Shown here one piece after another: positions 38,687 to 63,330 of a stretch of 64,000 nucleotides of DNA (positions are counted from its first letter, which is position 1; every line of letters begins with the position of its first letter). This DNA comes from Hirudinaria manillensis (taxonomy: Eukaryota > Annelida > Clitellata > Hirudinida > Hirudinidae), in the NCBI GenBank assembly GCA_034509925.1, contig CM067529.1, forward strand, positions 4,102,001-4,166,000, given 5' to 3'. Made by a program: the position numbers and the translations under genes. The notes beneath the pieces were generated by a model. The model had not been told where the DNA came from, made no database searches, and saw nothing but the letters and a program-made list of their open reading frames with translations.

Positions 38687-38708
38687 TGTTCTTAAAACTT
38701 TCACGTTA
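38687..38708 (-). promoter_or_regulatory. TATA-like promoter motif of the third Kazal-type gene
   Basis: On the - strand, GTGAAAGTTTTAAGAAC lies about 60 bases upstream of the leader ATG. An identical block sits at 37431-37450 in the duplicated copy. Confidence 0.5.
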
Positions 38709-38860
38709 AAGATTCAACACGACAGCATGACAGCTTTTATCAATTTCTCCTTTTAAAATAATCGATAAATCATTAATAAAGTGTGATGTTTAATGTCCAT
38801 CTTGTTGCTAAGTTGAACCTTGAGTTTTAAAAATAATAAAATGCAAATATATAAAAAAAA

Positions 38861-39137
38861 TTAGTTACGCAAAAGTCCCACGTGTCCAGTATGGAAAAAT
38901 GCGAAGACATCTTCCAGCAAGTCTTCATATAGCTCTTTTTGATTTGAAGACGAAAAACGTAATTATGATATCTAATTAATATAATAAGTAATTATAAATA
39001 CAAATGCACTCAATCTATAATATATCAAAAATTATAAACAAATTTGTATTATTAATTTAGTAATCAATAAGCTCCATGAATTTGGCCAAGTGTCGAATGT
39101 CCACGTATGCCAGGCAGAAGATCAGAAAGGACTTCAT
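38861..39137 (-). pseudogene. Degenerate leader-type gene
   Basis: An ATG at 39137 starts a leader beginning MKSFLIFCLAY, matching the Asp-rich gene leader for about 30 bases, after which small indels destroy the SQQ end and the donor. A downstream stretch, 38934-38861, preceded by AG, reads ELYEDLLEDVFAFFHTGHVG and ends in TAA, and may be its former mature exon. No intact splice path joins them. Confidence 0.4.
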
Positions 39138-40071
39138 CTTTGTGGGGAAAACCACAACAAATGGCACTAAAAAGAGATTTTTATTCAAAAAGATAATCTC
39201 GATTCAGAATTAATTTTGAAAAAAATTTAAAAGCGGTTTTTTTTTATGTTATTTTGAGAACAATTGAGCGTGTTAAATGCGACAGTAGAAGATTTAGTGG
39301 TCCTCTGAACTTGTAAAGCGGCCTTTAACCAATTAAAGTTAATTAAAATTAATTTAATTAATTAATTAAAATAAATGTGATACCGACGCTATGTATGTAT
39401 GCACCGATCTTATTAGACAAAGTTGGGGTTAGGGTTACGGTTATTCTGCCCAGTATTACTAAAACACTGCTCTGGATTTTGCGATTTGTGAGTAAATTAT
39501 TTTAATCTCTATTTTATATTATTCAAACAATTCTTTTTAAGGATCGTTACGAATTTCAAGATTTAATCATGGAAAAAGCTGCAATAAATCGAATAAAATG
39601 GTATCACAAATTTCAAAGGAATTGAATTCTCTTTATTTTTAAAACTTTTCATTAATAGATAAAATAAATTTTATAAACAAGTTAATCGCGAAATCCTTTC
39701 TTCATTCTAAAATTGCTTCACCCTTGCGACGTCCTTAAATGTCTTTTGAAGTATTTCCTAAAAACAATTTTAAAAACAATAACCATGATTTTTAGAAATA
39801 AAAGCAGATAATTTGTAAAAAAAAAAAAAAAAGAAAGAAAAAGAACCTTAATCGTAAATGTTTGAACTTTTAAACATTTAAGCGGTAAATTTTGAATCTT
39901 CCAGAAAATTAACTAACATTGAAATGGATACAAGCTGCTAATAATATTAAATAAATTAATTATAACATAATATTTTAAATTATTATGTTAACAATTGTAT
40001 TAATTAGTAATATTTTGATTAATTTATTTCTAAGGTGTCAAGGCCTTTCCATGACAATCCCGATTACAATT

Positions 40072-42552
40072 TTAGGAAATATGGATATTCAAAGGGTACC
40101 AACAATTACGACGATAATGATGACGATGATGATGGTGATGATGAGGTCCACGACCAGAGAAAGGACCTGCTGCTTGGTCAACAAACGCATCGGCTTCATC
40201 ATCAACACCGAAATCTATAATATAATATAATATAATATAATATAATATAATATAATATAATATAATATAATATAATATAATATAATATAATATAATATAA
40301 TATAATATAATATAATATAATATAATATAATATAATATAATATAATATAATATAATATAATATAATATAATATAATATAATATAATATAATATAATATAA
40401 TATAATATAATATAATATAATATAATATAATATAATATAATATAATATAATATAATATAATGTTGGATCCCTGGATCCAGTTAATTAAAGAATATTTAAA
40501 ATTATATTGCTAATTAATTCATTTAATAATTAATTAATGTTCAGGGTACTATTCAGTCTCTTTCGTTATGAACCTCGACAAATAGTTATCTCGAAAAGGA
40601 GAGCGAGAATAAGAGAAACAGCAGATTCCAAGACTTAGACAATTGAGCATTTTACATCTTCCAAGCCATCTGAACACTTTCAATAAACCTGACCTTCCAT
40701 AATTAGTTTGAGGACCCCGGGTTATTACAATAATATAATGTAATGTAATATAATATAATATAATATAATATAATATAATATAATATAATATAATATAATA
40801 TAATATAATATAATATAATATAATATAATATAATATAATATAATATAATATAATATAATATAATATAATATAATATAATATAATATAATATAATATAATA
40901 TAATATAATATAATATAATATAATATAATATAATATAATATAATATAATATAATATAATATAATATAATATAATATAATATAATATAATATAATATAATA
41001 TAATATAATATAATATAAAATAACTCAAAAGAAAATTGACCTGGGTTAACGACCACATCGTTGACTTCGTCATTGTTATTGAGGTCTGCGTCGTTCAGCA
41101 GGCCATCACCATTCCTATCAAACACTGGAAAATAAAGTAACTACTGCAATATTATTCATAGTTAATATAATATAATATAATATAATATCGTAACGAGGAT
41201 GTTAACGCCTTCCATGTCCATGACCATCTAAAAAACTTTGACCTGGGTTAACGACCACATCGTTGACTTCGTCATTGTTATTGAGGTCTGCGTCGATCAG
41301 CAGGTCATCACCATTCCTACCAAGCCCTGGAAAAGAAAGTAACTACTGCAATAATAGCTATGAATATACTATAATATAATATAATATAATATAATATAAC
41401 ATAACATAACATAACATAATATAATATAATATAATATAATATAATATAATATAATATAATATAATATAATATAATATAATATAATATAATATAATATAAT
41501 ATAATATAATATAATATAATATAATATAATATAATATAATATAATATAATATAATATAATATAATATAATATAATATAATATAACATAACATAACATAAC
41601 ATAACATAACATAACATAACATAACATAACATAACATAACATAACATAACATAACATCAGATCACATAACATAACATAACATAACATAACATAACATAAC
41701 ATAACATAACATAACATAACATAACATAACATAACATAACATAACATAACATAACATAACATAACATAACATCACATAACATAACATAACATAACATAAC
41801 ATAACATAACATAACATAACATAACATAACATAACATAACATAACATAACATAACATAACATAACATAACATAACATAACATAACATAACATAACATAAT
41901 ATAATATAATATAATATAATATAATATAATATAATATAATATAATATAATATAATATAATATAATATAATATAATACAATATCGTAACGAGGATGTTAAC
42001 GCCTTCCACGTCCATGTCCATCAGAAGAACTTTGACCTAGGTCAACGACTACATCGGAGTTGACTTCGTCCTTGATATCGAGGTCTGCGTCGATCAGCAG
42101 GCCATCACCATTCCTATCAAACACTGGAAAATAAAGTAACTAATGCAATATTATTCATAGTTAATATAATATAATATAATATAACATAATATAATATAAT
42201 ATAATATCGTAACGAGGATGTTAACGCCTTCCATGTCCATGACCATCTAAAAAACTTTGACCTGGGTTAACGACCACATCGTTGACTTCGTCATTGTTAT
42301 TGAGGTCTGCGTCGTTCAGCAGGTCATCACCATTCCTACCAAGCCCTGGAAAAGAAAGTAACTACTGCAATAATAACTATGAATATAATATAATACCAAA
42401 TTAAGTAACATAATCAAGAAGGTAAATTATTATAGCACAATGAAATAATATAACTATTCAAATTATAACCTAGTTAGTAAAAAAAACGCCTCACATTGTT
42501 GGCTCGGTCCTACGTAGCACAATGTCAGACAGAGGAGCAGAAAGAGTTTCAT
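40072..42552 (-). CDS. Secreted protein with four EF-hand-like loop exons and alternative ends
   Basis: Leader exon 42552-42495 (MKLFLLLCLTLCYVGPSQQ) ends in phase 1. Four 84-87-base exons follow: 42345-42262, 42123-42037, 41326-41243, 41124-41041, each phase 1-1. Exons two and four encode FDRNGDGLL(I/N)DADL, an EF-hand or dockerin-like Ca2+ loop with Asp/Asn at 1, 3, 5, 9, Gly at 6 and Asp at 12. Exons one and three read LGRNGDDLL and have lost loop positions 1 and 6. Two possible 3' ends fit in frame: 40589-40549 (DNYLSRFITKETE, stop) or 40214-40072, which gives FGVDDEADAFVDQ and then PHHHHHHRHHYRRNCWYP before a stop. Products would be 145 or 179 residues. The His-rich acceptor lies within the TAATA array and is weak. 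Repeat exons are certain as sequence; the complete transcript is inferred. Confidence 0.55.
40216..40461. repeat. (TAATA)n array, about 49 copies
   Basis: Near-perfect array between the two candidate terminal exons of the EF-hand-like gene; its edge supplies the AG used as the putative acceptor of the His-rich exon. Confidence 0.95.
40731..41018. repeat. (TAATA)n array, about 57 copies
   Basis: Array in the intron after the fourth EF-hand-like exon, starting about 23 bases from its donor. Confidence 0.95.
41370..41975. repeat. Composite (TAATA)n / (TAACA)n array
   Basis: Between EF-hand-like exons two and three. The blocks run ATAAT, a short ATAAC block (41396-41418), ATAAT to about 41580, ATAAC to about 41897 with two ATCA-type interruptions, then ATAAT again. 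The sharp block borders show that a single T-to-C variant was amplified as a homogeneous unit. Confidence 0.95.
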
Positions 42553-42618
42553 TGTTACGAAGCTTCAAGCTTGACACCACGAAAGGCTGACCGACTGAAA
42601 GAATCCCCAACTCGATCT

Positions 42619-42638
42619 GCTTTTAAAACTATCATTTA
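42619..42638 (-). promoter_or_regulatory. TATA-like promoter motif of the EF-hand-like gene
   Basis: On the - strand, GATAGTTTTAAAAGCAG lies about 70 bases upstream of the leader ATG, matching the motif of the neighbouring genes. Confidence 0.5.
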
Positions 42639-42871
42639 TCAATTTGTTTCTCCATTTATCAAGCCACCACTTCACAGATAAATCAATAAATTATGTACGA
42701 AATCTGAATGATAACCAATGAACTTTTTTTAAGTCAGAAATGATTAATATTTCATTGATTTTTGTAGAAAAACGTTCATGGAGAGTTACGTCAGTGAAAA
42801 GAATGGAAATACCTGAACAAGTGAAAAACTAAAATAAAGCAATATGGAGAAGAAACATCAATAAAATGTCT

Positions 42872-42937
42872 CTCAAAGTTATTGGTTGAATCCTAACAAG
42901 TTGAATACCAAAGAGAGGACCGGAAGGACCACTTCAT
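42872..42937 (-). pseudogene. Frameshifted leader exon
   Basis: ATG at 42937 on the - strand starts a leader-like stretch (MKWSF then stop in frame). In the next frame it reads VLPVLSLVFNLLGFNQ, clearly a decayed leader of the same family with an indel near its start. A promoter-like GAAAGTTGTAAAAC remains at about 43,005-43,020. No mature exon was found downstream that is not already used by the EF-hand-like gene. Confidence 0.5.
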
Positions 42938-45633
42938 TGACTAGGAGATTCGATAAGAACTACGACCGAGGAGAGGGAAGGAAGCAGTTCCAGTAAAGAC
43001 TGCAGTTTTACAACTTTCAGATCAAAGGAACCATCCGCTTTTTGCAGTTTGTTTATAAGAATTAATTTTCTTTATATATATATATATCTTATATTTATAT
43101 ATTTACACTGCCTTTTACAGCTATATTATAATTATTAAATTATAACTGCCAATAATAAGCTGTTATTATGTATAGCAGACTTTCTTCTTGAAAATGAAAG
43201 CCAAATGTTCCAAACCATCATTTTACATAAAATTAGGTTATCGGATAACAAAGGGGCTTTCGATCAAAGCTATTTTATGATAATTGTGAAATTATGAAAG
43301 TTTCGTTTAAAATACATAATAATGTTATTTTAATGTATTATTTCAGACCTTGACAAGATTACCGTAATTTTGTTCCGCAACTTGCCTTTCAAATTTGATT
43401 TTTAATGATCTTGGACTTTCTGTAACTTTTTCTTCTTCGGATTTTTTGTCCACAAATGGAAATATTTTCGTTCAGTTACTTTTTAAATACTGTGTGAGTA
43501 TTGGATGAAATTAATTAAGTTATCACTTCTAAGGGGAATATATTTTACGATTTGTAATGTTTGATTTTATAAAATTATGTTTCAAATACCTTTTTTGGTC
43601 CTTTGTTAAATTTAACAAAACCGGTCAATTAATGACTTGGTTCACTTTTTCAATCGACTCAAAGATCGAAATATTCTTACACGTTTACAATGTTTAACAA
43701 TGCATATTAATAACGTCATATAATGCAATGTAGTTACATGTTTCTCTATCAGATGTCATTAGATACTCTTAACATAGTTTTCTGGCGGGGAATCCATGAT
43801 TTTATATTTCTGTGTCTCGTTATGTATACTTGATGCTATAGAATTATATTCCGTTGCCGAATTTTAGAAGATAATTTGAAATGACTAATGTTACTTGAAA
43901 ATATGCGAAATATCTGAAATACGTTTTATTGTAAATGTGACAAATATCTCAGATCAGATGCAGAAAAAAGTTCAAAGACACCGCTTGTAACGAGATCGAT
44001 AGCTTTCTTTGAGCAGGCCTTTCACAAGAATTAAGGTCCAGATAAATAGAATATCCATCGCAATTACTCATAAATAAATTTATAAATATTTATAATATTG
44101 TATAAATACAATGCAAAAGTAATTGAATCTTGTTTGTAGCAGTTGCGCATCATGTGGTGAGCAGAGAAACAGTCAGATCATCGCCATGAGTCGATTTCAA
44201 AACGCAATAAATGCAGAAAAATATTCTAATTACACAACAATTGCTTTCAAACTTTCAATAATTCTTCGTCAGAAACATTAAAACGTGCTGATTTTGCCAG
44301 AAAAGTTACTTTAAAAAAATCAAGCGAGTCTAGCTAGATGTGTCTGATAGAAATGATTCCAAAAGCTTGTCCACTTCACAAAGCTATTTTACCCGTCTTG
44401 TCGTTTATCCAAGATTTGGCCGAAGTTTACCCATGTCAGGACAGCTAGCCAATGAGAGTCACATTCTGCTGGCTGACAGCCAATTCGAAGCTCAACACAA
44501 CCGAATAGACACCGAAGATTTCGTAAAACATCGACGAAGACAAAGGTTGAAACGATGAGAAAGTAGCTAACGAACTAGGTGAACAGTAAGCATTCTCTAT
44601 GGTACACTACGAGATGAAGAACAGGCATGACAGAGGAATAGATTTTCAGAGAATGTTTCGCTTTGATGCTGCAACACAAAACGAATTGCCTGCTAACTCT
44701 CAAATGAACGAAAACAGTAAAGACGATTACAGGAAATAAATACTATCAGTCACTTGTAATACTGATGCAATAAAGGCGTCCCAACGCAAGCTGTTCTGTC
44801 ATCTCTGAACGCATTTGCCAGAGATCAAGTTAGCGCGTTACAGATGAAATGGCAAATAAATTATAAAAATAAATAATGATTTTATCTATATAAATATAAT
44901 AATTATTTCGGACTGTCGTGAACAAACAACTTTATAATACTGCTTGAACGACAACCTCAAGAATAACAACAACAGATGGAGGCAAATGAACGAACGAATG
45001 AATGAAGGAATTGGAAAAGCATTGATCCACCCTATGGAATTCTTATTGGACCACAACAATATAAAGCTGGCATTTTCAGTGCAATGACAGGTCACGATTA
45101 AAAGACATTTAAAGCATCGACAGATATTTGTTATCGAGTTAAACGCAATATAGATTTCATTGCAAGTGAGTATATCTAAATCTACAAGATACCAACATAT
45201 GCTATGCATGTTAGTACACGTACATAGATATAGAAATGACAAATCCACTCGATAATAAATAAATGCAATGAAGATGAGTTCCAAAAGCAACAACAAATGA
45301 ACAAATAAGCGAATGATAAATCAATTCTTGATATTACCGGGTCGAATATTAAAATAGCATTGTTTTTACCATCCATTTTATGTCTTCACTGACGGCCATT
45401 TTCCCTAGAAAGATCTTCGTATATTTACCTAGCGCTTAACTCTATCTGGGATGAATGATAAATTAAATCGGTGAAAGACGGTCTGAAATACAATGAAAAA
45501 AAAATTGTAGCCATTTGAGTGGATTAATACGAGACATCGAAAACAAACAGCATTTGAAGAGATAATTAGCCGTGGAACTTCGAGAAATACGGATCAAAAT
45601 TTCCAAGATCCTCTGCTTTTAGTCGAAGGAAGT
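42938..45633. other. Intergenic spacer at the end of the peptide cluster
   Basis: AT-rich with a short (TA)n tract near 43,073-43,087. A 72-codon + strand frame at 44,340-44,558 has no leader, splice context or recognisable motif. No gene is supported. Confidence 0.4.
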
Positions 45634-50940
<5,307 letters not shown>

Positions 50941-52883
50941 GTCGTCTTTAGTTTTCTAGAGGTTTTCTACTTGATGAGGTTTCTCTGATGGAAAGGCCAA
51001 GGACTATTGGAGTCGATGTAGTTGCGATTTTCTAGTCGATCTAAGAAATAAGAAGCAATTTGAAGTCGTACCGGTAGAGTAATTATGCAATCGCAACAAG
51101 TTAATCAGCGACAACTACAAAGCAATAACAACGTTATTTAATGACGACAACAACAATAATAAGAATCTTCAAGTACAATCTCTTTGCAGTACCAGTGAGC
51201 TCAAATCAGAACTGGATTCTTGGAGAGTCCAGGTTAATGGAACCTGGTCATTCATTTGTCATTGAGCCAGTAATTTTAATAACATTCTGCCTGTAACCCA
51301 TTGGTAATGTATCGATATTCTATCGGGATTCATGGCGGAAGGTAACAAGAGGCGAATCACCGACAAACTGAGGCTGCAATTAACTTTCAATGAATCACAA
51401 ATAGCTCTAAAAGAAAGACCGACTGCAAAACATAATAAAAAGACAATGGTTGCATCGAATAAGACATATAAAGAGACAGAGATAGATAGAAAGAAAAAGA
51501 GAGAGAGATGGTGAAAGAGAGAAGTAAATTCTGTGAGAGTGATAAACAGAAAGTGCGAGAGAAAATGAAGTAAAGTCATCGCAGAAGTGAATCGGTCATG
51601 CTATGAATGTGTCGTCGTAACAGGATCACAACCTTCCTAGTCAACCCAGCCAAACAAGCGACCGGTCATGCAAAGAGATAGCTACGGGAAGAGGATCATA
51701 CATACGCATTCATGTAATGACAGACAGGTGGTCATTGAGAAAGACAAGGAGAGAGAGAGAGAGAGAGAGAGAGAGCGATTGAAAGCGAGAGAGAGAGAAA
51801 GAAAGATGGAGAAGATAGAAAGCAGCCTATCTGTATCGAGGGCGCGAACAACTTCAAGAGAAGTCCCGGTTGTCAGGTCCAAAAACTAAAAAAAAAAACT
51901 CTAAATGGACACTTTATCGCTCGCCGCCAACATAGAAAAAACAGCAACAACAAACACAGAACCTTTGATCGTAGATTGAATGACCTGCAATAATACGCCG
52001 AGATCATCGCTCCGCTAGAATAGCGCGCACTTGCAGTATAAAATGATGGCGGCCAAAATCCGAGTGGCGATATTAGAGGAAGATAAACAAGCATAGACAT
52101 CCGAGTCCTAGCACTTGCGTAATACGATCGCCGATGTATCCATCGACGACGGTGGAAAATCTGCTTCCAGGTCTTGGATACTCTGAGTATGGTTTAGTAT
52201 GTCTTGTAAAAACTCAATTGACGATATAACATAAACACAGGAGGAAGCGGTATATGATATCTATGCCATCCTGATACGGACTTATATTAGTGATCCTTTA
52301 CTAAGCCCTTCTCAGGCACGGATTGCCCCATGGAAAGGAGGTGTGGTGGGGTTGCAATTGCAGAAAGAAACATTTCGACGTGGAAAATGTCTTGAAAGCA
52401 ATTCAGAGAAAAATGTGAAAATTGTTAATAACAAAAAAATATATTAAAATTAACAAAACGCATAAAAGGACTGGTATTCCAGTATTCCGAATTTAGAAAA
52501 TTTTCCGGATTCGCTTTTCCACCTCCGGTTGCCATGGTAACCGACGAGGCTGCCGTGGAGGCTGTGAATCGAACTTCTAGGAACGAAATGACTCTTGTAA
52601 ATGTTTCTAAATCGTCGTAAAAGCGCTTAGAAAAATATCGTTACGTATGAAAATATAGCTGTAGGTCTCTGTTTGCTTGTGCTTGTGGTTCTCTGTGCTT
52701 CGGTGTCCGTATTATTATGTGTAAGTGTATGTGTGTGTGTGTATATATTTGTATATGTATGTGTGTTTGTGTATGGTAAAACCATTAAATTCTTCAAGCG
52801 GTGGCTCTTCAATGATTTTTGTTGATTGTCTTGCGAGCGATAAATGAAAGGCTTTGAATAATGTGCAGTGATGATGATGATTA

Positions 52884-52915
<32 letters not shown>

Positions 52916-53461
52916 TATGCGGGCATAATTGTTATTTTCTTTGTAATTAGTCACCGGCTATTATTCATTATACATTTAATTCTAAGCTTAATTACGGGCC
53001 GAACTATAATTATCATAGGTGTTGCTGATGTTGTTGTTGTTGATGATGATGACGACGACGGCGGGCGAGGAGGACCTTGATGAGTTTTAGAATAAAATTG
53101 AAACTATTTATAAAATATTTATCTCTTGAAATAGAAAGAAAAGATGGGGGAAAAAAGCCTATTGTCGTAGAAGCAAATGATTCACTCGCAATGCAAAATT
53201 ATGCTAATGTGTCACGACCTCGTTACTCATTAATTCAGTAATAAATTATGTTAATTAGCCAAGGATTATATAATTATGAGCAGCAGATCATTGAGAGCCT
53301 CGAAAGAAAGAAATTTCCTAAAACTTTTTGAGGGACTTTTTTGATGAAATTTCAAAACATGGAATCTATTTTTAGCATCACAATGGACGAAAAACATGTT
53401 TAAAACGTGTTAAATATTAAAATATTAAAGTTTAAAATTTCAAAAAATATCTGTATTTTGA
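50941..53461. other. Intergenic DNA, microsatellite-rich
   Basis: No coding exon was found. Holds a (GA)n tract at 51749-51775 inside a purine-rich strand segment (51,460-51,810), a (GT)n tract at about 52,728-52,770 and (TTA)n at 52,890-52,917. The promoter of the 349-residue secreted gene is presumably within 50,941-51,200. Confidence 0.4.
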
Positions 53462-53474
53462 AATAATAATAATG

Positions 53475-53526
<52 letters not shown>

Positions 53527-53527
53527 T

Positions 53528-53574
<47 letters not shown>

Positions 53575-53617
53575 TATTAATAATAATAATAATAATAATA
53601 ATAATGATATTAATGAT

Positions 53618-53688
<71 letters not shown>

Positions 53689-53745
53689 TATTAATAATAA
53701 TAATAATAATAATAATAATGATATTAATGATATTAATAATAATAA
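53462..53745. repeat. Compound (AAT)n array with GATATT interruptions
   Basis: AAT trinucleotides punctuated by AATGATATTAAT units, which recur singly and as pairs, showing amplification of an interrupted unit. Confidence 0.95.
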
Positions 53746-54279
53746 CTTCGTGCTCAATTTTTTATAATGATTTCAAACGTTCAAGTAAAACAAGGTCTTT
53801 CAATTAAACCTATTCCTAAATAAATAAATAATGAATATAATAATATATAAATAAAAATAAATAAATAACTTAAAATATATAAACAAATAAAAGAAGATTC
53901 TTTTTTAAATTGCAAAATAAATTTCAAATACCTGTTGGAAAGATCTGGGGACAAATAGCCCTTTTTGAGATTAGCAGCACGTCAAAATGAGGAGGAAAAA
54001 GAAAAAATACTTGAAAACGCTTTCAATGCCCCTCAATGAGCTGACAATCTCGATCGATAATTGATTCGAGTTAATCGAATTATTTTCTTAATTAATTAAT
54101 AATCGTGTAATTAAATAATTTATTTATTTATTAATTTATGTATTTATTAAATCGATTGATTTATTCATTCATGAAACCGCGTCGCCAGCGAGTTGTTAAA
54201 AAAGGATTTGAGCTCTTCAAGTGCAGTCGTCGATTTTTATACATGTAGTCGTATTAACGGTCATGATGACGATCACGAC

Positions 54280-60754
<6,475 letters not shown>

Positions 60755-60900
60755 CCTGTAAAGAAACATGTCGTTAGAACGTCGCTTTTCTGCTCTCGAT
60801 ATGTCCTGCAATTCTCTCGCTTTTCTCCTCAAAACGTGAGTCAAGTTGGCTTCAAGGAAGTCCGAATTGCTCCTCAGAAATTGAATTCCTTCGATCGTCC
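60755..60900 (-). CDS. Orphan coding-like exon
   Basis: On the - strand a TTCAG acceptor precedes an open 146-base segment ending at a GTACCT donor. It reads TIEGIQFLRSNSDFLEANL, then THVLRRKARELQDISRAEKR and RSNDMFLYR. The composition is that of a soluble amphipathic protein, and codon use is unlike the flanking simple repeats. It starts in phase 1 and would continue in frame from the leader exon at 63,781-63,727, but no following exon was found. Alternatives are an exon of a gene extending leftwards out of recognition, or chance. Confidence 0.35.
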
Positions 60901-61863
60901 CTGAATGCATTTTTGAGATAATTAATTTCGAACTAATTTTTGGGATTTTTTTTAAGTCTTGAAATAATTTTTTTTTTCATTCCAGGATATTTAAATCTCT
61001 TTCTCGTGATCTGGAATTTTTAACATTTATTTATTTATTATTCATTTATTATGTATTATCCCTCATATATGATAATAATAATAATAACATTAATAATAAT
61101 ATTAATAACATTAATTTATAATTTAATAATTTAAAAAAAAAACTCCTCAGCTTCGAATGATGCCGACTCCTTGAGGTCTGATTGCAAGACTCGGAGGTCC
61201 GAGGTTCAAAACCTGGAATTGGAACTGAAGGATTGGGAGGTCATTGTTATGCTGTTTGGAAGTTCAACAATCAATCCTGTAATCAGTCTGCCTTTGACGA
61301 CGACGACGAAGAAGAAGAAGATGATGATGCTGACGATGAAGATGACGACGACGACGATGATGAAGACTAAGAGGAAAATAATGGAGCGAGGATAATGGTC
61401 ACGGTAAACAATTGAAACTGAATCCTGAAGCACTGTCACCTCACCTTGTGTGTTATGCAGGAGGACATAATAATAATAATCATCATCATCATCATCACCA
61501 ACATCATCATTTGATATTTGTTGCTGTTGTTAGTTTTGTAGTTGCTGTTGTTGCTGTAACACGTTGTTGATGACAAGGCGTTCTTGACCTTTTTTTAGGA
61601 GTCGAAACTACTATGATGACACAAATTCGTCATCGTCGTCGTCTTCCTCATCGTCGTCATCGTCATCATCGTCACAGTTCATTGAAAAATGTTCACCGTT
61701 TTTAATCGGAACCTTCAGTTATGCCTAAGTCGTGAACAAAGAATATTTCTCAAGATATTAAATTTATTCCCAATAATTTCAATAAAATAATATATAAATT
61801 AATTAATTATTTAATTAATTTGTCCTTAACCATCTTATTTACTTAATTAATGTGCTTATAAAC

Positions 61864-61902
<39 letters not shown>

Positions 61903-63330
61903 TTGTCCAACTCATCTTATTCGTTTAAGTAATATAATTATAAACTTTAATATTGTTGTTATTATTATAAATTATAAATTAAATAAAGCAGAAAAAAAAT
62001 GTCTTTTCACTTTCGTATTTTGCTGGCATCGTTCCAACAAAACATGAACGGAATGAGATTCCAAACAATGGCTGAGAATGTTTGACCTTTGAATGCCTGA
62101 AATTAAGCATTTAAACTGAATTTAAAAATTCTCTTCCCCCTTGTAATGTTATTATTTATTTATTTTTTTTTATAATTCAAATTAACTTTGAAGAGAAGAG
62201 AAATCGTCCAATAATCGTTAGTCACGGTTCCTTTACGCTCCATTTGGCGGACACCTGTTACTCATGTTACTCATGACATTCCGAAGTTTGCGAACTAGAA
62301 ACGCTTCACCGGTCCTTCTGCTTTCCAAGTATCCACAGGTGCGAGAAGGGGGGGGGAGGTATGGTGTGGGGACGCAGAGGAATAGACCCATGTGGCGCTT
62401 GTCCATCCCACAGACAGATTTCGTCACGAGTTGGTGAACTTTATTTATAATATAAATAATATTATAACATAATTAATGAGGTAATCCAAAGAGCTGATGA
62501 TGACGACGATGGGATTTTTTGCATTTTACTGATTAATTAAAGATTGGAATAAGTACTGCCACCGCTCTCTTCATCATCACCATCTTCGTCATCATCATCA
62601 TCACCATCATCATCATTAAGCTCACCCCCTTCATCGTCCTCTTCTTCATGGTCATAGCAATCGGGACACCATGATCCTATGATTCGGTCATTCAAAGATG
62701 AGATTGCATTTTTTTGTCGTCATTGTTGTTGTTGTTGTTGTTGTTGCTGTTCTCCTGGTTTTAATCTATTTTTAATATATTCGATTCGTGATCGAACCTA
62801 AATAAAAACCGAATATAACCTGCAATGGCAGAAACAACAACAAGTACGACGACGACGACGACGACAAAGACGATGGTGATCAATTTGCATAATGGAGAAC
62901 CCCGTAGTACAATGATCATCATCATCACAGCCGCGACAGTCTCGTAGGCGTCACCGATTCTGACCTTAGGGTCAAACGAACGACTACATTCCAACGATCT
63001 TCTATTATCGTCCGCTGTTTTTTTATCCTATGGTTTATGACTCCGATGCCTCTTTTAATTTTCCTCGTGTTAGTTTTACCGACCACATTGACGACGACGA
63101 TGATGACGACGCCGTGGATGATGATAGTGCTAGTGATGACATGAGTGACGAATAAGATGACCTTTATTATTCTCCCCTTTTCTTAAGACTAAAAGTCTTA
63201 AAACATTCAATATTGAAGTTGAAATCGAATTTTGTTATTCCAAAACAAATAATGCAACTGGATATCGCAGGTACAGACCGGCATAGAGTCGGACCGTTAA
63301 ATCAGGTCAGACTAATTTGCAGTTCAAAGG
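60901..63330. other. Intergenic DNA, microsatellite-rich
   Basis: No gene was identified. Repeats include GAC/GAA/GAT at 61,283-61,370, ATC at 61,478-61,510, GTC/ATC at 61,627-61,675, (TTA)n at 61,869-61,901, (ATC)n at 62,565-62,650, (GTT)n at about 62,717-62,750 and (GAC)n at 62,838-62,865. A tRNA-like B box lies near 61,205 without cloverleaf support. Confidence 0.45.

Larger units (their letters stand above)
37120..38840. repeat. Two overlapping segmental duplications around a leader exon
   Basis: Segment 37317-37590 recurs at about 38575-38840 (offset near 1,258 bases, almost identical), including the leader exon and its promoter. Segment 37120-37315 recurs at about 37670-37853 (offset near 545 bases, more diverged). 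The two homologies meet at AGTACT beside the splice donor position of the leader exon. Confidence 0.8.

Noticed and set aside
44340..44558. 72-codon + strand frame with a basic end (KHRRRQRLKR)
   Set aside because: Begins at a non-ATG codon, has no leader or splice evidence, and the surrounding DNA looks noncoding.
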